Source: Colimorpha sp045642445 (lineage in GTDB: Bacteria; Bacteroidota; Bacteroidia; Bacteroidales; P3). From it: 43,717 nt of DNA. The notes under the pieces are model-generated. The model saw nothing but the letters and a program-made list of their open reading frames with translations, ran no database searches and had not been told where the DNA came from. The position numbers and the translations under genes were made by a program. This document shows, piece after piece, positions 8,168 through 16,410 of this stretch. Each line of letters opens with the position of its first letter. Within the stretch, counting starts at the first letter, position 1. Where the stretch lies: positions 1 through 43,717 of the forward strand of contig JAZUIX010000013.1 in NCBI GenBank assembly GCA_045642445.1, given 5' to 3'.

Positions 8168-8198
8168 GAAGGAACCACACAATTATTCGCCAAAATTA

Positions 8199-8259
8199 TA
8201 TATGTTCGCATATAAAATAGTTAATTTGATGTTAAATTATATTAGTTATGATATAATTT
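8199..8259. promoter_or_regulatory. candidate HipB operators
   Basis: Two dyads precede the hip operon: TATATG-TTCG-CATATA (8199-8214) and AAATTATAT-N8-ATATAATTT (8234-8259, perfect 9-bp arms). HipB-type repressors bind inverted repeats at their own promoter, so these are candidate sites by position and symmetry. Confidence 0.5.
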
Positions 8260-8272
8260 GAATTTTATTTCG

Positions 8273-8280
8273 TATTTTTG
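8273..8280 (+). promoter_or_regulatory. -7 element of the hip operon
   Basis: TATTTTTG matches TAnnTTTG exactly, 30 bases before the hipB ATG. The upstream TTTG is poor, as often seen for repressed promoters. A TTG in this element could be read as an extended start for hipB, which is why the ATG at 8311 is preferred. Confidence 0.55.
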
Positions 8281-8310
8281 CATTCGAAAGAATATAAAAA
8301 CGGATGCATT

Positions 8311-8514
8311 ATGGTGCGAACAAGTTTGTCGGATACAGTAAAAGAACTGCGAAAGGAGCACGGGCTTACGCAGCAGGACCTCGCGCTCAAATCGGGAGTG
8401 GGACTTTGTTTCATACGCAATCTGGAGCAGGGTAAGGCAACACTTCGTATGGATAAGGTGAATCAGTTGCTCGACCTTTTCAATTATGAGCTTGCAGCAA
8501 TGCCAAAGAAGTAG
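8311..8514 (+). CDS. hipB: HipB-like antitoxin/repressor (XRE family)
   Basis: Small DNA-binding protein (67 aa from ATG 8311) with a Cro/C1-type helix-turn-helix: LTQQDLALKSGVGLCFIRNLEQGKATLRMDKV holds both helices. It is the first gene of a three-gene locus followed by a small HipA N-domain protein and a HipA-like kinase. It should repress the operon through the upstream dyads and may contribute to toxin neutralisation. The longer frame starting with TTG at 8278 overlaps the promoter element and is rejected. Confidence 0.88.
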   Translation: MVRTSLSDTVKELRKEHGLTQQDLALKSGVGLCFIRNLEQGKATLRMDKVNQLLDLFNYELAAMPKK

Positions 8515-8520
8515 TAGCGT

Positions 8521-8859
8521 ATGGTACTAAGAGAAGCAGAGGTTTATTACAAAAACCGTTTGGCTGGTGTGTTATCCGAAAAGGATAGCGGATATGAATT
8601 TGTGTATCTGCCAGAATATCTTGAAAGCGAGAACCCAAGGGCTGTAAGTTTGACGCTTCCGCTACAGGAGGAGGCATACAAGAGTGAGGTGCTTTTTCCA
8701 TTCTTTGACGGATTGATACCCGAGGGATGGCTGCTGGATGTGGCTATACGAAATACTGATATTAGTGTTCTCGACCGTATGGCATTGTTGTTGCTTTGTT
8801 GCAAAGATTGCATCGGAGCAGTGAGCGTTTTGGAAAGAGGGGAGGAGAGCCATGTGTAA
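8521..8859 (+). CDS. hipS: HipS-like protein (HipA N-terminal domain)
   Basis: A free-standing HipA N-terminal subdomain of 112 aa (EVYYKNRLAGVL near residue 7, AVSLTLPLQEEAY near 41, FFDGLIPEGWLLD near 60, DISVLDRMALLLLCCKDCIGAVSVL at 80-104). In one-piece HipA toxins this region is fused to the kinase. In characterised HipBST loci the separate HipS acts as the antitoxin for HipT. It sits 6 bases after hipB and overlaps the kinase gene by 8 bases, implying translational coupling. The antitoxin role is inferred from gene order and size. Confidence 0.87.
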   Translation: MVLREAEVYYKNRLAGVLSEKDSGYEFVYLPEYLESENPRAVSLTLPLQEEAYKSEVLFPFFDGLIPEGWLLDVAIRNTDISVLDRMALLLLCCKDCIGAVSVLERGEESHV

Positions 8860-9784
8860 GTGTTTGTATTGTTATCGTCCTTTGAATCCTGACGAAAAGG
8901 ACTTTCATCCTGCTTGTGCCAAGAAGTTCTTTGGTACGAAAGAGGTTCCCTTATTTGATTACTCTTTAGAGCAGATTGACTCTTTGGCTTCGCAGATTAT
9001 AGAGAAGCAGACATCTTTGACGGGTGTGCAACCAAAGTTGTCGCTCCATCTTAATAAGCATGAGGGCTCGCAACGATTGACAATCGTGGGGCTCTGGGGT
9101 GGTTTTATTATGAAGCCGCAGACAGAGATGTATCCTCAGTTGCCCGAAATAGAGGACCTCACTATGCACTTGGCCGAGGTTGCCCGAATAGCGGTTGTGC
9201 CACACACGCTGATGAGGATGGCCGATGGCTCGATGTGCTATATTACTAAGCGTATTGATCGCACTTCAAAAGGCGAGAAGATTGCGATGGAGGATATGTG
9301 TCAGTTGACCAAGCGACAGACAGAGCATAAGTATAAGAGTTCGTATGAAATGATAGGGAAGACAATTCTTCGCTATTCATCTATGCCGAGAATGGATTTG
9401 ACAAACTTTATGGAGGTATTGCTGTTTTCATGGATTATGGGCAATAACGATATGCACCTGAAGAATTTCTCGCTTTATGAACCACGGGAAGGTATGCTTC
9501 GTCTTACGCCTGCCTACGATTTGCTTAATGCGGCAATTGTGAATCCGCGCGATAAAGAAGAGCTTGCTCTCACCCTCAACGGAAGCAAATCAAAGATTAA
9601 GGGCGATGATTTTCTCAAGGCAGCTCAGACAGTGGGACTGCCAGAGAATGTGATGCAAAATCTTTTTGAGAAATATAAGAAGTTGGAAGACAAATTTGTG
9701 GAGTTTATTGATGGGTCATTTGTTTCGGAAGAGCTTCGAGGCCAATTTATCAACTTGATTGGTGAACGATTGCGCAAACTGTAA
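8852..9784 (+). CDS. hipT: HipT-like Ser/Thr kinase toxin
   Basis: HipA-family kinase core (310 aa) lacking the N-terminal subdomain, which is encoded separately upstream. Segments: an N-terminal metal-site-like C-x2-C ... C-x3 motif (CLYCYRP ... HPACAKK, residues 4-25), an ATP-loop region SLTGVQPKLSL (55-65), the catalytic segment GNNDMHLKNFSL with D200, and AYDLLNA with D223. HipT enzymes phosphorylate aminoacyl-tRNA synthetases (TrpS in the studied case); the target here is unknown. The S55-x-T57 pair resembles the regulatory phospho-site region of HipT. Gene order B-S-T supports a HipBST module. Confidence 0.88.
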   Translation: MCKCLYCYRPLNPDEKDFHPACAKKFFGTKEVPLFDYSLEQIDSLASQIIEKQTSLTGVQPKLSLHLNKHEGSQRLTIVGLWGGFIMKPQTEMYPQLPEIEDLTMHLAEVARIAVVPHTLMRMADGSMCYITKRIDRTSKGEKIAMEDMCQLTKRQTEHKYKSSYEMIGKTILRYSSMPRMDLTNFMEVLLFSWIMGNNDMHLKNFSLYEPREGMLRLTPAYDLLNAAIVNPRDKEELALTLNGSKSKIKGDDFLKAAQTVGLPENVMQNLFEKYKKLEDKFVEFIDGSFVSEELRGQFINLIGERLRKL

Positions 9785-9798
9785 AAATTCTTTGTAAG

Positions 9799-10452
9799 AT
9801 GATTCATAGTCAGCAACAGATGGAACAATTGGCGCTCGAATGGGGTTTTCTGCCCTTTTTTCGGAACGCCATAGAGAATTTCTCTATCGAGGAGCATACT
9901 CCTGAAACGCTTTGGTTTTCCAAGGAGCATCCCGGCCCTTGGGAGTGGAAGGGGCCGGTGATAGGGGAATGGCGTTGTGCCTACGGAAAGTTTTTTGGCG
10001 ACAAGGCGGGGTTTGTGAGCCTGGAATGGCTGCCCGATTTTATGAACTGGAGGCGTTCGCAACACCCTTTGGAGCAGCAGAGCCCCGAGGCAAGACATGT
10101 TTATGAGGTGCTTGTGAAGCACGAGTCGCTTCTTTCGCAAGAGTTGAAGTTGGCCAGCGGTTACACCCTCAGCCGCAAGAAGGAGAAGAATAGTGGCTCG
10201 GCTTGTGATGCGTTGATTGCCAGTTTGGAGATGTCGACATACGTCTGTATAGCCGATTTTGAATACAAGGTGAGCCGTGCAGGTCAGCGTTATGGCTGGG
10301 GAGTGGCGAGATATTGCACCCCCGAGGCTATGTATGGAAGCGGTATCGCTCATTGTGACCGCACTCCCGAGGAGTCGCGCTCCCGCATCATCGCCCACCT
10401 GCAAGACCTTTTCCCCAAAGCCACAAAGTCGCAACTTGAGAAAATAATATAG
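9799..10452 (+). CDS. AlkZ-related protein
   Basis: A 217 aa cytoplasmic protein. The segment GFLPFFRNAIENFSIEEHT, then PWEWKGPV, AYGKFFGDKAGFVSLEWLPDFMNWRR (residues 53-84) and a later YGWGVARYCTPE resemble the family named AlkZ-related in databases, relatives of the AlkZ/YcaQ DNA-glycosylase fold, recalled from memory. No catalytic residues can be assigned with certainty. It follows hipT by 14 bases on the same strand and could be read through from the hip promoter, but no functional link is evident. Confidence 0.6.
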   Translation: MIHSQQQMEQLALEWGFLPFFRNAIENFSIEEHTPETLWFSKEHPGPWEWKGPVIGEWRCAYGKFFGDKAGFVSLEWLPDFMNWRRSQHPLEQQSPEARHVYEVLVKHESLLSQELKLASGYTLSRKKEKNSGSACDALIASLEMSTYVCIADFEYKVSRAGQRYGWGVARYCTPEAMYGSGIAHCDRTPEESRSRIIAHLQDLFPKATKSQLEKII

Positions 10453-10531
10453 TGATTAGTGACTGGAGAATAGTGACTAGTGATTAGGTGGCTACCGCCC
10501 CCCCCAGTCACTAATCACAAGTCACAAAATC
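10453..10531. repeat. inverted array of heptamer-like units
   Basis: Units of GTGATTA/GTGACTA type repeat with a 7-bp rhythm on the left. After a C-rich centre, the complement (AGTCACTAATCAC, AAGTCAC, AAATCAC) follows. The 13-14 base arms around 10453 and 10508 are perfectly complementary. It separates the AlkZ-related gene from the sigma-factor gene. The same heptamer words recur at 37985-38043. Confidence 0.75.
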
Positions 10532-10567
10532 ACCTTTTTTGTAGTTTTTTCCTTTTTTGGTTGTCTA

Positions 10568-11083
10568 ATGAAGCAAAACTCAACCACGAAACCGATGACT
10601 GACAAAGAACAACAATTCGAACATCTGGTGCATGAGCATAAAGGCACGATATACCGTGTGTGCTATATGTTCTCGAAGGGCGACAGAGATGTGGACGACC
10701 TGTTCCAAGAGGTGCTGATAAGGCTCTGGATGGGGTTCGACACCTTTCGCCACGAGAGCAATCCGCGCACTTGGGTTTACCGCGTATGTCTCAACACCTG
10801 CCTCAATCTGGAGAAGAAAAACAAGCGCGGCATCTCCTCTTTGACGCTCGAACTCGATTTCGACCCCGTGGCCGATGATGCCGATGATGCGAAGCAGATG
10901 CAGATGCTCCATGACCGCATTGCCCGTCTCGACATGCTCGACCGTGCCCTGGTGCTCCTTTGGCTCGAAGACATCAGTTATGATGAAATCGGCGCCATAT
11001 TGGGCATTTCGACCAAGAATGTCAGCGTAAGGTTGGTGCGTGTGAAGGAAAAATTAGTAAAAATGACCAAAGAAACAGAATGA
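10568..11083 (+). CDS. ECF-type sigma-70 factor
   Basis: RNA polymerase sigma factor of 171 aa. Region 2 is at about 15-85 with the core-binding segment DVDDLFQEVLIRLWMGF, and region 4 at about 115-165 with the helix-turn-helix DISYDEIGAILGISTKNVSVRLVRVKEKL. ATG 10568 gives the longest reasonable protein; the methionine at residue 10 is an alternative. Its stop overlaps the start of the next gene (ATGA), so sigma and the membrane protein are co-translated, the usual layout for an ECF sigma and its regulator. Confidence 0.9.
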   Translation: MKQNSTTKPMTDKEQQFEHLVHEHKGTIYRVCYMFSKGDRDVDDLFQEVLIRLWMGFDTFRHESNPRTWVYRVCLNTCLNLEKKNKRGISSLTLELDFDPVADDADDAKQMQMLHDRIARLDMLDRALVLLWLEDISYDEIGAILGISTKNVSVRLVRVKEKLVKMTKETE

Positions 11084-11721
11084 CTATGGAAAAAGAGAAC
11101 CAAAATAATTGCGACGAACTGACCGAGATGAAAGCCCAGTATGCCTCGCTCAAGCAAAAATCCGAAACCCAGAAGATTGTGAACGACAAACAGGCTTTGG
11201 AATATGTGAAAGGGAATGTGGCAAAGATGAAGAAACATGCGCGGAGAGGCATTACCACATGCATCGTGACCACAGTATTCCTCGTTCTTGCCACGCTGAT
11301 AATAGATGTGTCGATACCGCTGCGTATCTATAGTATTTGCTTTTGGCTGATAATAATGTCTGGTAGCTACAAGTCATATTGGAAGGTGTTGCGTAAGAAG
11401 ACCGACTCGGTGGACGATATGCTCTCGGTGGTTGAGTGCTACAAAGAATTGTATGTGCCCAAAAAGGACACCAAAACTCGGTTGCGGGCAATCTTTTTGA
11501 TCCCTTTTGGTATTATTTATTTAGTATGGTTGGAACTTGACACCACGGGAACCTCTTTGCGCGATTTTCGGTGGGTGCAAAACGTTTGGGAAAACCGTTG
11601 GGCAATACTCTTTTGGATTGTCTTCATGGCTATTTTCTTCTTCTTCCTCAAAAAATCCAACAAACGCAAGATTGCCCAATGCGACGAAATCATCGATCAA
11701 CTGAAAGAAGATGAGGAGTGA
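11080..11721 (+). CDS. membrane protein, probable anti-sigma partner
   Basis: A 213 aa protein with a charged coiled-coil-like N-terminus (residues 1-55), then hydrophobic helices near 58-78, 80-97, 130-147 and 172-190, and a lysine-rich tail ending KEDEE. It has no recognised anti-sigma domain. Because it overlaps the ECF sigma gene by 4 bases and is membrane-bound, it probably holds or modulates the sigma factor; this rests on context only. Confidence 0.6.
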   Translation: MTMEKENQNNCDELTEMKAQYASLKQKSETQKIVNDKQALEYVKGNVAKMKKHARRGITTCIVTTVFLVLATLIIDVSIPLRIYSICFWLIIMSGSYKSYWKVLRKKTDSVDDMLSVVECYKELYVPKKDTKTRLRAIFLIPFGIIYLVWLELDTTGTSLRDFRWVQNVWENRWAILFWIVFMAIFFFFLKKSNKRKIAQCDEIIDQLKEDEE

Positions 11722-12150
11722 AGAGGCTTGCCAGTGGTAAGCCTCGATAGCGTAGCGTAGAACGAACCCTCCGCGGTTCGATGCCGTAGGCATTAAGCGA
11801 AATCCCCCATTTTGCGCCTAATGCAACAAAGATGTGACAAATGGTGAATAGTGTCGAGCTCGACAGCGAAGCGAGAACCCTTTCCGAGGAGCGAGTGCAG
11901 AGGAAGCTTGCTTACTATGCCGAGCCGAAAAAGGGTCATGCTAAGCATAACCCTTTCCGAGGAGCGAGTGCAGAGGAAGCTTGCTTACTATGCCGAGCCG
12001 AGAAAGGGTCATGCTGAAGCATAACAGCGCCTTGCGCGCTGATGCCGTAGGCATTAAGCGAAATCCCCCATTTCGCGCCCAATGCAACAAAGATGCGACA
12101 AATGGTGAATAGTGAAGAGGCTTGCCGGCTGGCAAGCCTCGACAGCAAAG
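11718..12150. repeat. nested direct repeats D-R-T-T-R-D
   Basis: Intergenic block with three direct repeat types. D (11718-11755 and 12112-12148, GAAGAGGCTTGCC...AAGCCTCGA, itself a hairpin) flanks R (11780-11853 and 12041-12114, about 74 bp, roughly four differences). R flanks two tandem copies of a 73-bp unit T (11876-11948 and 11949-12021) whose ends CCCTTTC / GAAAAAGGG can pair. No convincing protein is encoded. The left D begins at the stop codon of the membrane protein gene. Confidence 0.85.
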
Positions 12151-12184
12151 CAAAAACGAAAAACCGAGAATAAAGACAAAATAG

Positions 12185-12216
12185 TTTTTCCCAATCAAAA
12201 AAAATATGTATATTTG
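12185..12216 (+). promoter_or_regulatory. candidate promoter of the structured RNA
   Basis: TATATTTG (12209-12216) matches TAnnTTTG exactly. A T-rich element (TTTTT, 12185-12189) lies 19 bases upstream in place of TTTG. The predicted start is near 12223. Confidence 0.5.
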
Positions 12217-12222
12217 CAGAGT

Positions 12223-12466
12223 TGACAAATTACTGAATACTAATCCAATTCTTTAATAAACAAATATATATATGGAAAAATAATAAAATAGAAATAGAAT
12301 AAATAAAGCGTTTTTGCTTTTCTATGCAGTGCCGAAACCTAGGAAATTTCGAAATATGATGCACAAGAAAGGAGAAACGCTCGCGGATATACCGTGAGCT
12401 TTCTTGTTTGCATCAAAGGTTTTCCTAGGACCTCGGACTGAGCAATAAGTTCGCGGTTCTTTTTTT
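12223..12466 (+). ncRNA. candidate structured small RNA or leader
   Basis: No open frame is present but there is a strong nested fold. CCGA/TCGG (12332-12335 with 12433-12436) and CCTAGGAAA/TTTCCTAGG (12338-12346 with 12421-12429) form a closing helix. GATGCA/TGCATC (12358-12363 with 12409-12414) and CAAGAAAG/CTTTCTTG (12364-12371 with 12399-12406) form a second. GCTCGCGG/CCGTGAGC (12379-12386 with 12392-12399) forms an apical hairpin. A T-tract at 12460-12466 marks a likely 3' end, and a promoter match precedes it. I do not recognise a known RNA family. It could be a free RNA or a leader of the operon that starts at 12637. Confidence 0.6.
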
Positions 12467-12636
12467 ATGTCAAAAAGAATGCAATGTATAACAAAAGAAA
12501 TATGATAAATTATTGAAAAAGTGAATTTTGACTATTTTGTCCTGTTTTTTTGGATAAAAATAAGACATGATGGATGGCTCCACTTTTGATTAATAATTAA
12601 AACAGCAACTAGAGCCAGGGTTGCATAAAATGTGAT

Positions 12637-13824
12637 ATGTTCAATATATGTAAGTATTGTAAAAAACCTTATGACAACAAACTTGAAAATTGTCCATGGT
12701 GTGATAGAGAGGTGTTATTCTCAATGAAATGTGATGCCTGTGGGTTCATAATTGAAGACGAAAAAATTGTTATAGAAAGAGATGTTCTTTCTTGTTCCTC
12801 CCAAGAATGTCCTAATTGTGGGAAATTGGTTCATCCTGTGATCGTTCCGATAAACACTCCCAACAACCAAAAAGCTCAGACCATTCTAAAGACCCTCTTC
12901 TTTTTTCTAATGCTATTTTCTTCAATTGCAATATTCGCTCAAAAGAAGCCCACAATGATGATATTGCCAAGCGATAATTGGTGTACACAAAGATTCTTTA
13001 CGACGACGTTCAATAATCAAGGCGTGAAGGAGCGTGTACCTAATTACCAACAGGCATTTCAGGAGGATATTGAATTAAGACCTGTTATTGCAAAAGTTGG
13101 TGAACTTATGACGAAGAATGGGTACAATGTGAAGGATGTTGAGAGAGAATTGAAAAACATTTCTGCAAGAATTGCCGAAGATAATGTTACTATGAGTAAA
13201 ACAAGTGGTGCAGAACTGACAGAAAGCCCACTTGATATTTTGAAAAAACGGGCAAAGGCCGACATTGTACTACAGATTGATTGGACATTGAATCGTACAA
13301 GGAGTGGCATGTCGGTCACTTTCACCATTGAAGCATTTGATGCCTATACAAGTAAACGAATTGCAACTGCTTCGGGCACAAGTTCTACTTCAAATAAAGA
13401 AGTCCCACTGCTTTTAGAAGAAGCTGTAAAGAAGCAAATGAAAACATTTGACAAACAATTGTCAGGATTCTATAAGTCAATGAATTCCAATGGTAGAGAA
13501 ATAGTCCTTACTATAAAAGTATGGGATAGTTGGGGTAACGATCTTGAGACGGAATATGATGGAGAAGAATTATTGAACCATATTGAAGATTGGTTAAAGA
13601 AAAACACAGTAAAGAAAGCCTATAATCTTTCTGATGCCAGTGAGAATTTTGCACAATTCGAACAGGTGATGATTCCTCTTAAAGATGATTCTGGAAATAA
13701 TTTGGATGCTCGAGGATTTGCAAAACAATTACAAAAGCATCTGGCAAGTTCTCCGTACAACATTACTGCAAAGTTAATGACCCGAGGCCTCGGTGAAGCC
13801 ATACTTGTTCTTGGTGAAAAATAA
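12637..13824 (+). CDS. zinc-ribbon / transmembrane / DUF6175-like fusion protein
   Basis: A 395 aa protein in three parts. Residues 1-65 carry Cys pairs C5-x2-C8, C19-x2-C22, C32-x2-C35 and C58-x2-C61, typical of tandem zinc ribbons. A hydrophobic helix at 83-101 ends in a signal-peptide-like AIFAQ. The remainder (KKPTMMILPSDNWC ... SESPLDILKKRAKADIVLQIDW ... YDGEELLNHIEDWLKKNTV ... LMTRGLGEAILVLGEK) resembles the family I know as DUF6175. Members normally start at the signal peptide, so the zinc-ribbon extension is odd. Topology would place the ribbons in the cytoplasm and the DUF domain outside. Function unknown. First gene of the AT-rich island. Confidence 0.65.
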   Translation: MFNICKYCKKPYDNKLENCPWCDREVLFSMKCDACGFIIEDEKIVIERDVLSCSSQECPNCGKLVHPVIVPINTPNNQKAQTILKTLFFFLMLFSSIAIFAQKKPTMMILPSDNWCTQRFFTTTFNNQGVKERVPNYQQAFQEDIELRPVIAKVGELMTKNGYNVKDVERELKNISARIAEDNVTMSKTSGAELTESPLDILKKRAKADIVLQIDWTLNRTRSGMSVTFTIEAFDAYTSKRIATASGTSSTSNKEVPLLLEEAVKKQMKTFDKQLSGFYKSMNSNGREIVLTIKVWDSWGNDLETEYDGEELLNHIEDWLKKNTVKKAYNLSDASENFAQFEQVMIPLKDDSGNNLDARGFAKQLQKHLASSPYNITAKLMTRGLGEAILVLGEK

Positions 13825-13830
13825 TTTATT

Positions 13831-14922
13831 ATGAAAAAGTTTTCTATATTATTATTGCTTATTGCTGTAATTATTGAGGCCAAAGCACAACCAGAAGTGG
13901 ATGACATTGATAGAATTACAATTCATCCATTCATACCCCAATATGAGAATCTCCCAATTGAATCCTCCAAACTTTTGGAGACAAAGTTTCTTGAGATAGT
14001 TACGGCTAATGGTATTGCAGATAATGAATATGTTTCAAGGTTTGTACTGACCGCCAAGATTAATATCCTTTCTAAAGATATTGTTGCAGGGCCGCCGACA
14101 CGAATATCTCAGAAGTTAGCAATTACAATGATGATTGGTGATTTGGAAGAAGACAAAGTGTTCTCTACATTAACCATCAACACCATCGGCATTGGACAAA
14201 GTTTGGAAAAGGCATATATTGCTGCATTTAAAACCATCAATGTCGATAATCCCAAGATAAAAAGTTTTATCGAGGAGGGCAAGTCGAAAATCATTCAATA
14301 CTATGAACAGCATTGTGATGAAATATTATCCGAATCCAAGAGACTCGCATTACAACAGCAGTATGAACAATCGCTGATGTTGGTTTCTTCTGTGCCCAAT
14401 GTTTGCCTCGATTGTTTTAACGAATGTGCAGATGTATCTGCCGAAATTTACACAAAGATGATTAATGCTCGTGGCGAAGAATATTTTCAACAAGCAAAGA
14501 CTATTTGGTCTCAGGGCCCCTCAAAAGAGGCTGCAAGAGGAGCAACAGATCTATTGTCAAGAATTAACTACGCTGCTGACTGCCAGCCACAAGTAAAAGC
14601 CCTCTATCAAGAAATCGCAACAAAGATGAATGAGATAGACCAGCGAGAGTGGGAATTTAAAATGCAGCAGTATCACGATCAAGTCGAACAGCAAAAACGC
14701 GAATATCAGGATGGCATAGAACGCGAAAAGAGGCATTGGGAGCAGCATGTACGAGAATACAATGCAAACCACGAACGGCAAATGGCACAAGATTCGTATC
14801 GTGCAGCCGAGCGCAGAATGATGATTCGAGCGTGTAGAGATGTTGCCGTAGAATATGCACGCAATCAACCAACAACAGTCAATTATTATAGTATTCATTC
14901 AACACGTATTTATTCATGGTAA
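13831..14922 (+). CDS. secreted coiled-coil protein, function unknown
   Basis: A 363 aa protein with a signal peptide (cleavage near AKAQ, residue 19). Its first half mixes beta-strand-like segments (AITMMIGDLEEDKVFSTLTI), then helical repeats, and residues 265-320 are a highly charged Q/R/E-rich coiled coil. I do not recognise the family. It begins 6 bases after the DUF6175-like gene and overlaps the next small gene, so it is part of one operon. Probably acts in the periplasm with the preceding protein. Confidence 0.65.
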   Translation: MKKFSILLLLIAVIIEAKAQPEVDDIDRITIHPFIPQYENLPIESSKLLETKFLEIVTANGIADNEYVSRFVLTAKINILSKDIVAGPPTRISQKLAITMMIGDLEEDKVFSTLTINTIGIGQSLEKAYIAAFKTINVDNPKIKSFIEEGKSKIIQYYEQHCDEILSESKRLALQQQYEQSLMLVSSVPNVCLDCFNECADVSAEIYTKMINARGEEYFQQAKTIWSQGPSKEAARGATDLLSRINYAADCQPQVKALYQEIATKMNEIDQREWEFKMQQYHDQVEQQKREYQDGIEREKRHWEQHVREYNANHERQMAQDSYRAAERRMMIRACRDVAVEYARNQPTTVNYYSIHSTRIYSW

Positions 14923-15125
14923 AAAACAAATTTTCTAATGGAATTCAATGGGTTTTAGGAACTAAGTATCAGTTTATCTTTAATGATGATACAACAATAG
15001 AAGGCATCTTTGTCACTATGATGGATGGAGAACCTGCAATCAAAATATCTAACGACGAGGATTCTAAAATTGTACCAATCTCTTCAATAGGTCCTTTTAT
15101 TGATGTGGAAGAGATTAATGATTGA
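14916..15125 (+). CDS. small hypothetical protein
   Basis: A 69 aa soluble protein without signal peptide; segments GTKYQFIFNDDTTIEGIFV and SKIVPISSIGPFIDVEE suggest a small beta-barrel-like fold. Its ATG overlaps the preceding stop by 7 bases, which supports real, coupled translation. Family not recognised. Confidence 0.55.
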   Translation: MVKNKFSNGIQWVLGTKYQFIFNDDTTIEGIFVTMMDGEPAIKISNDEDSKIVPISSIGPFIDVEEIND

Positions 15126-15146
15126 TTTATATAATAACAATATGAT

Positions 15147-16271
15147 ATGAAAATGAATATTCGTATTTTATCTCGAAAGATTTGTTTTGGTTTGTTGCTG
15201 ATGATAATGCCAATAATGTTTGAATCATGTCTCACAACGGCATTGGTATATACGATTTCTCAAGATTTAAAATCCCAAAATCAGGATCAAAAAGAAACAA
15301 CAACGCTCACCAATAATTCAAAGAAAACAACAAAGGAAAAATCTATGGGTTCTGATAAAAACAACGAATCCAATATCATAAGATTACAATGTTTGGGAGA
15401 AGGACATACACGACATGAAGCGATTAATAATGCGTTACGTTCCGGTTTAGAGCAAGTTTATGGTACGTTTATTTCTTCAGACACAAGAATTCTAAATGAT
15501 GAGATTGTCAAGGATGAAATAGTCTCTTTGTCTTCGGGGAATGTGACTGACTACAAAATACTCACTGAGAGTAATGTGGGGAAGACATGGATTGTGACTA
15601 TAGAAGGTGGATTCTCTCAACAAAAACTTGCAAAGTTTGTTGAATCAAAAGGTGGAGCCGTTACTGTGTCAACAACAGTATATGCTCAAAATATCCTTAT
15701 CGAAAAAGCACGTGTTGAGGCACAACGCAAAATATATGAACAAATAGTTGAAAAGGCAAAGTTGATTACTCCATTGTGCTTTGATTATAGTGTTGAGGTG
15801 TCGGCAAATTCTCCTAGAACTCTGAATCCTTACTACTTTAACAAGGAGTCAGGGAGGCGAGATGCGTGCAACGGAGGGTATTGTATAACGGTATACGTTA
15901 CTGCAACTACAAATGATAATTTTTCAGAAGTGCTTAAGTTAATGGTCGATGTGCCTTTTTCCCTTCCAAAAGATTTTTTTAAGAGGGGTGAGACATTGGG
16001 TATAAATCAGTTTGTTGGTTATTATGGTAAACCGCAGGAACACTATCGCTTGTTCCGAGATGGAATTGATGTTACAAAACATGATAAGTATTGCCGTAAA
16101 AGAGTTGAAATTAATCAGTGTTATTATCCTTGGCACCCCAAACGCAGTTTAGAGGGTCCTATACCTAATAATCCTACTATACAGTTGTATACAATAAAAT
16201 ATAATTATTATTTAACTTTTGAAGAACTACAAGATTTTCAATCTGAATTTAGGGTGGAATATATAAATTGA
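15147..16271 (+). CDS. lipoprotein, LPP20/FlgT-N-like
   Basis: A 374 aa predicted lipoprotein with lipobox ending at C28 (MFESC). After a low-complexity linker (N/K/T-rich, 38-70), the segment GEGHTRHEAINNALRSGLEQVYG followed by ISSDTRILNDEIVKDEIVSLSSGNVTDYKIL (about 83-140) resembles the alpha-beta domain of FlgT N-terminal and LPP20-type lipoproteins, which are envelope proteins. The rest is unrecognised. It probably sits on the periplasmic side of the outer membrane with the other island proteins. Confidence 0.6.
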   Translation: MKMNIRILSRKICFGLLLMIMPIMFESCLTTALVYTISQDLKSQNQDQKETTTLTNNSKKTTKEKSMGSDKNNESNIIRLQCLGEGHTRHEAINNALRSGLEQVYGTFISSDTRILNDEIVKDEIVSLSSGNVTDYKILTESNVGKTWIVTIEGGFSQQKLAKFVESKGGAVTVSTTVYAQNILIEKARVEAQRKIYEQIVEKAKLITPLCFDYSVEVSANSPRTLNPYYFNKESGRRDACNGGYCITVYVTATTNDNFSEVLKLMVDVPFSLPKDFFKRGETLGINQFVGYYGKPQEHYRLFRDGIDVTKHDKYCRKRVEINQCYYPWHPKRSLEGPIPNNPTIQLYTIKYNYYLTFEELQDFQSEFRVEYIN

Positions 16272-16410
16272 TAGGTTTGTAGATATAAATACTTAGTAAC
16301 GATATTAATATGAGACGATCTTGGAGTATAAATGATTCAGTCCCGTTTCATCGAAAACGGCAATATTGTTACAACTAAAGCATTACAACTTAATATAAAA
16401 ACATTTAACA

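Noticed and set aside
6758..8182. 474-codon minus-strand open frame across the M56 and LRR genes
   Set aside because: It spans two genuine plus-strand genes and has no signal, domain or promoter.
8278..8310. Extended N-terminus of HipB from TTG
   Set aside because: The TTG lies within the -7 promoter element; the ATG at 8311 begins the family-typical sequence.
12223..12466. Retron or CRISPR-like guide RNA
   Set aside because: No reverse transcriptase, TnpB/IscB or Cas gene is adjacent, so only a generic structured RNA is claimed.
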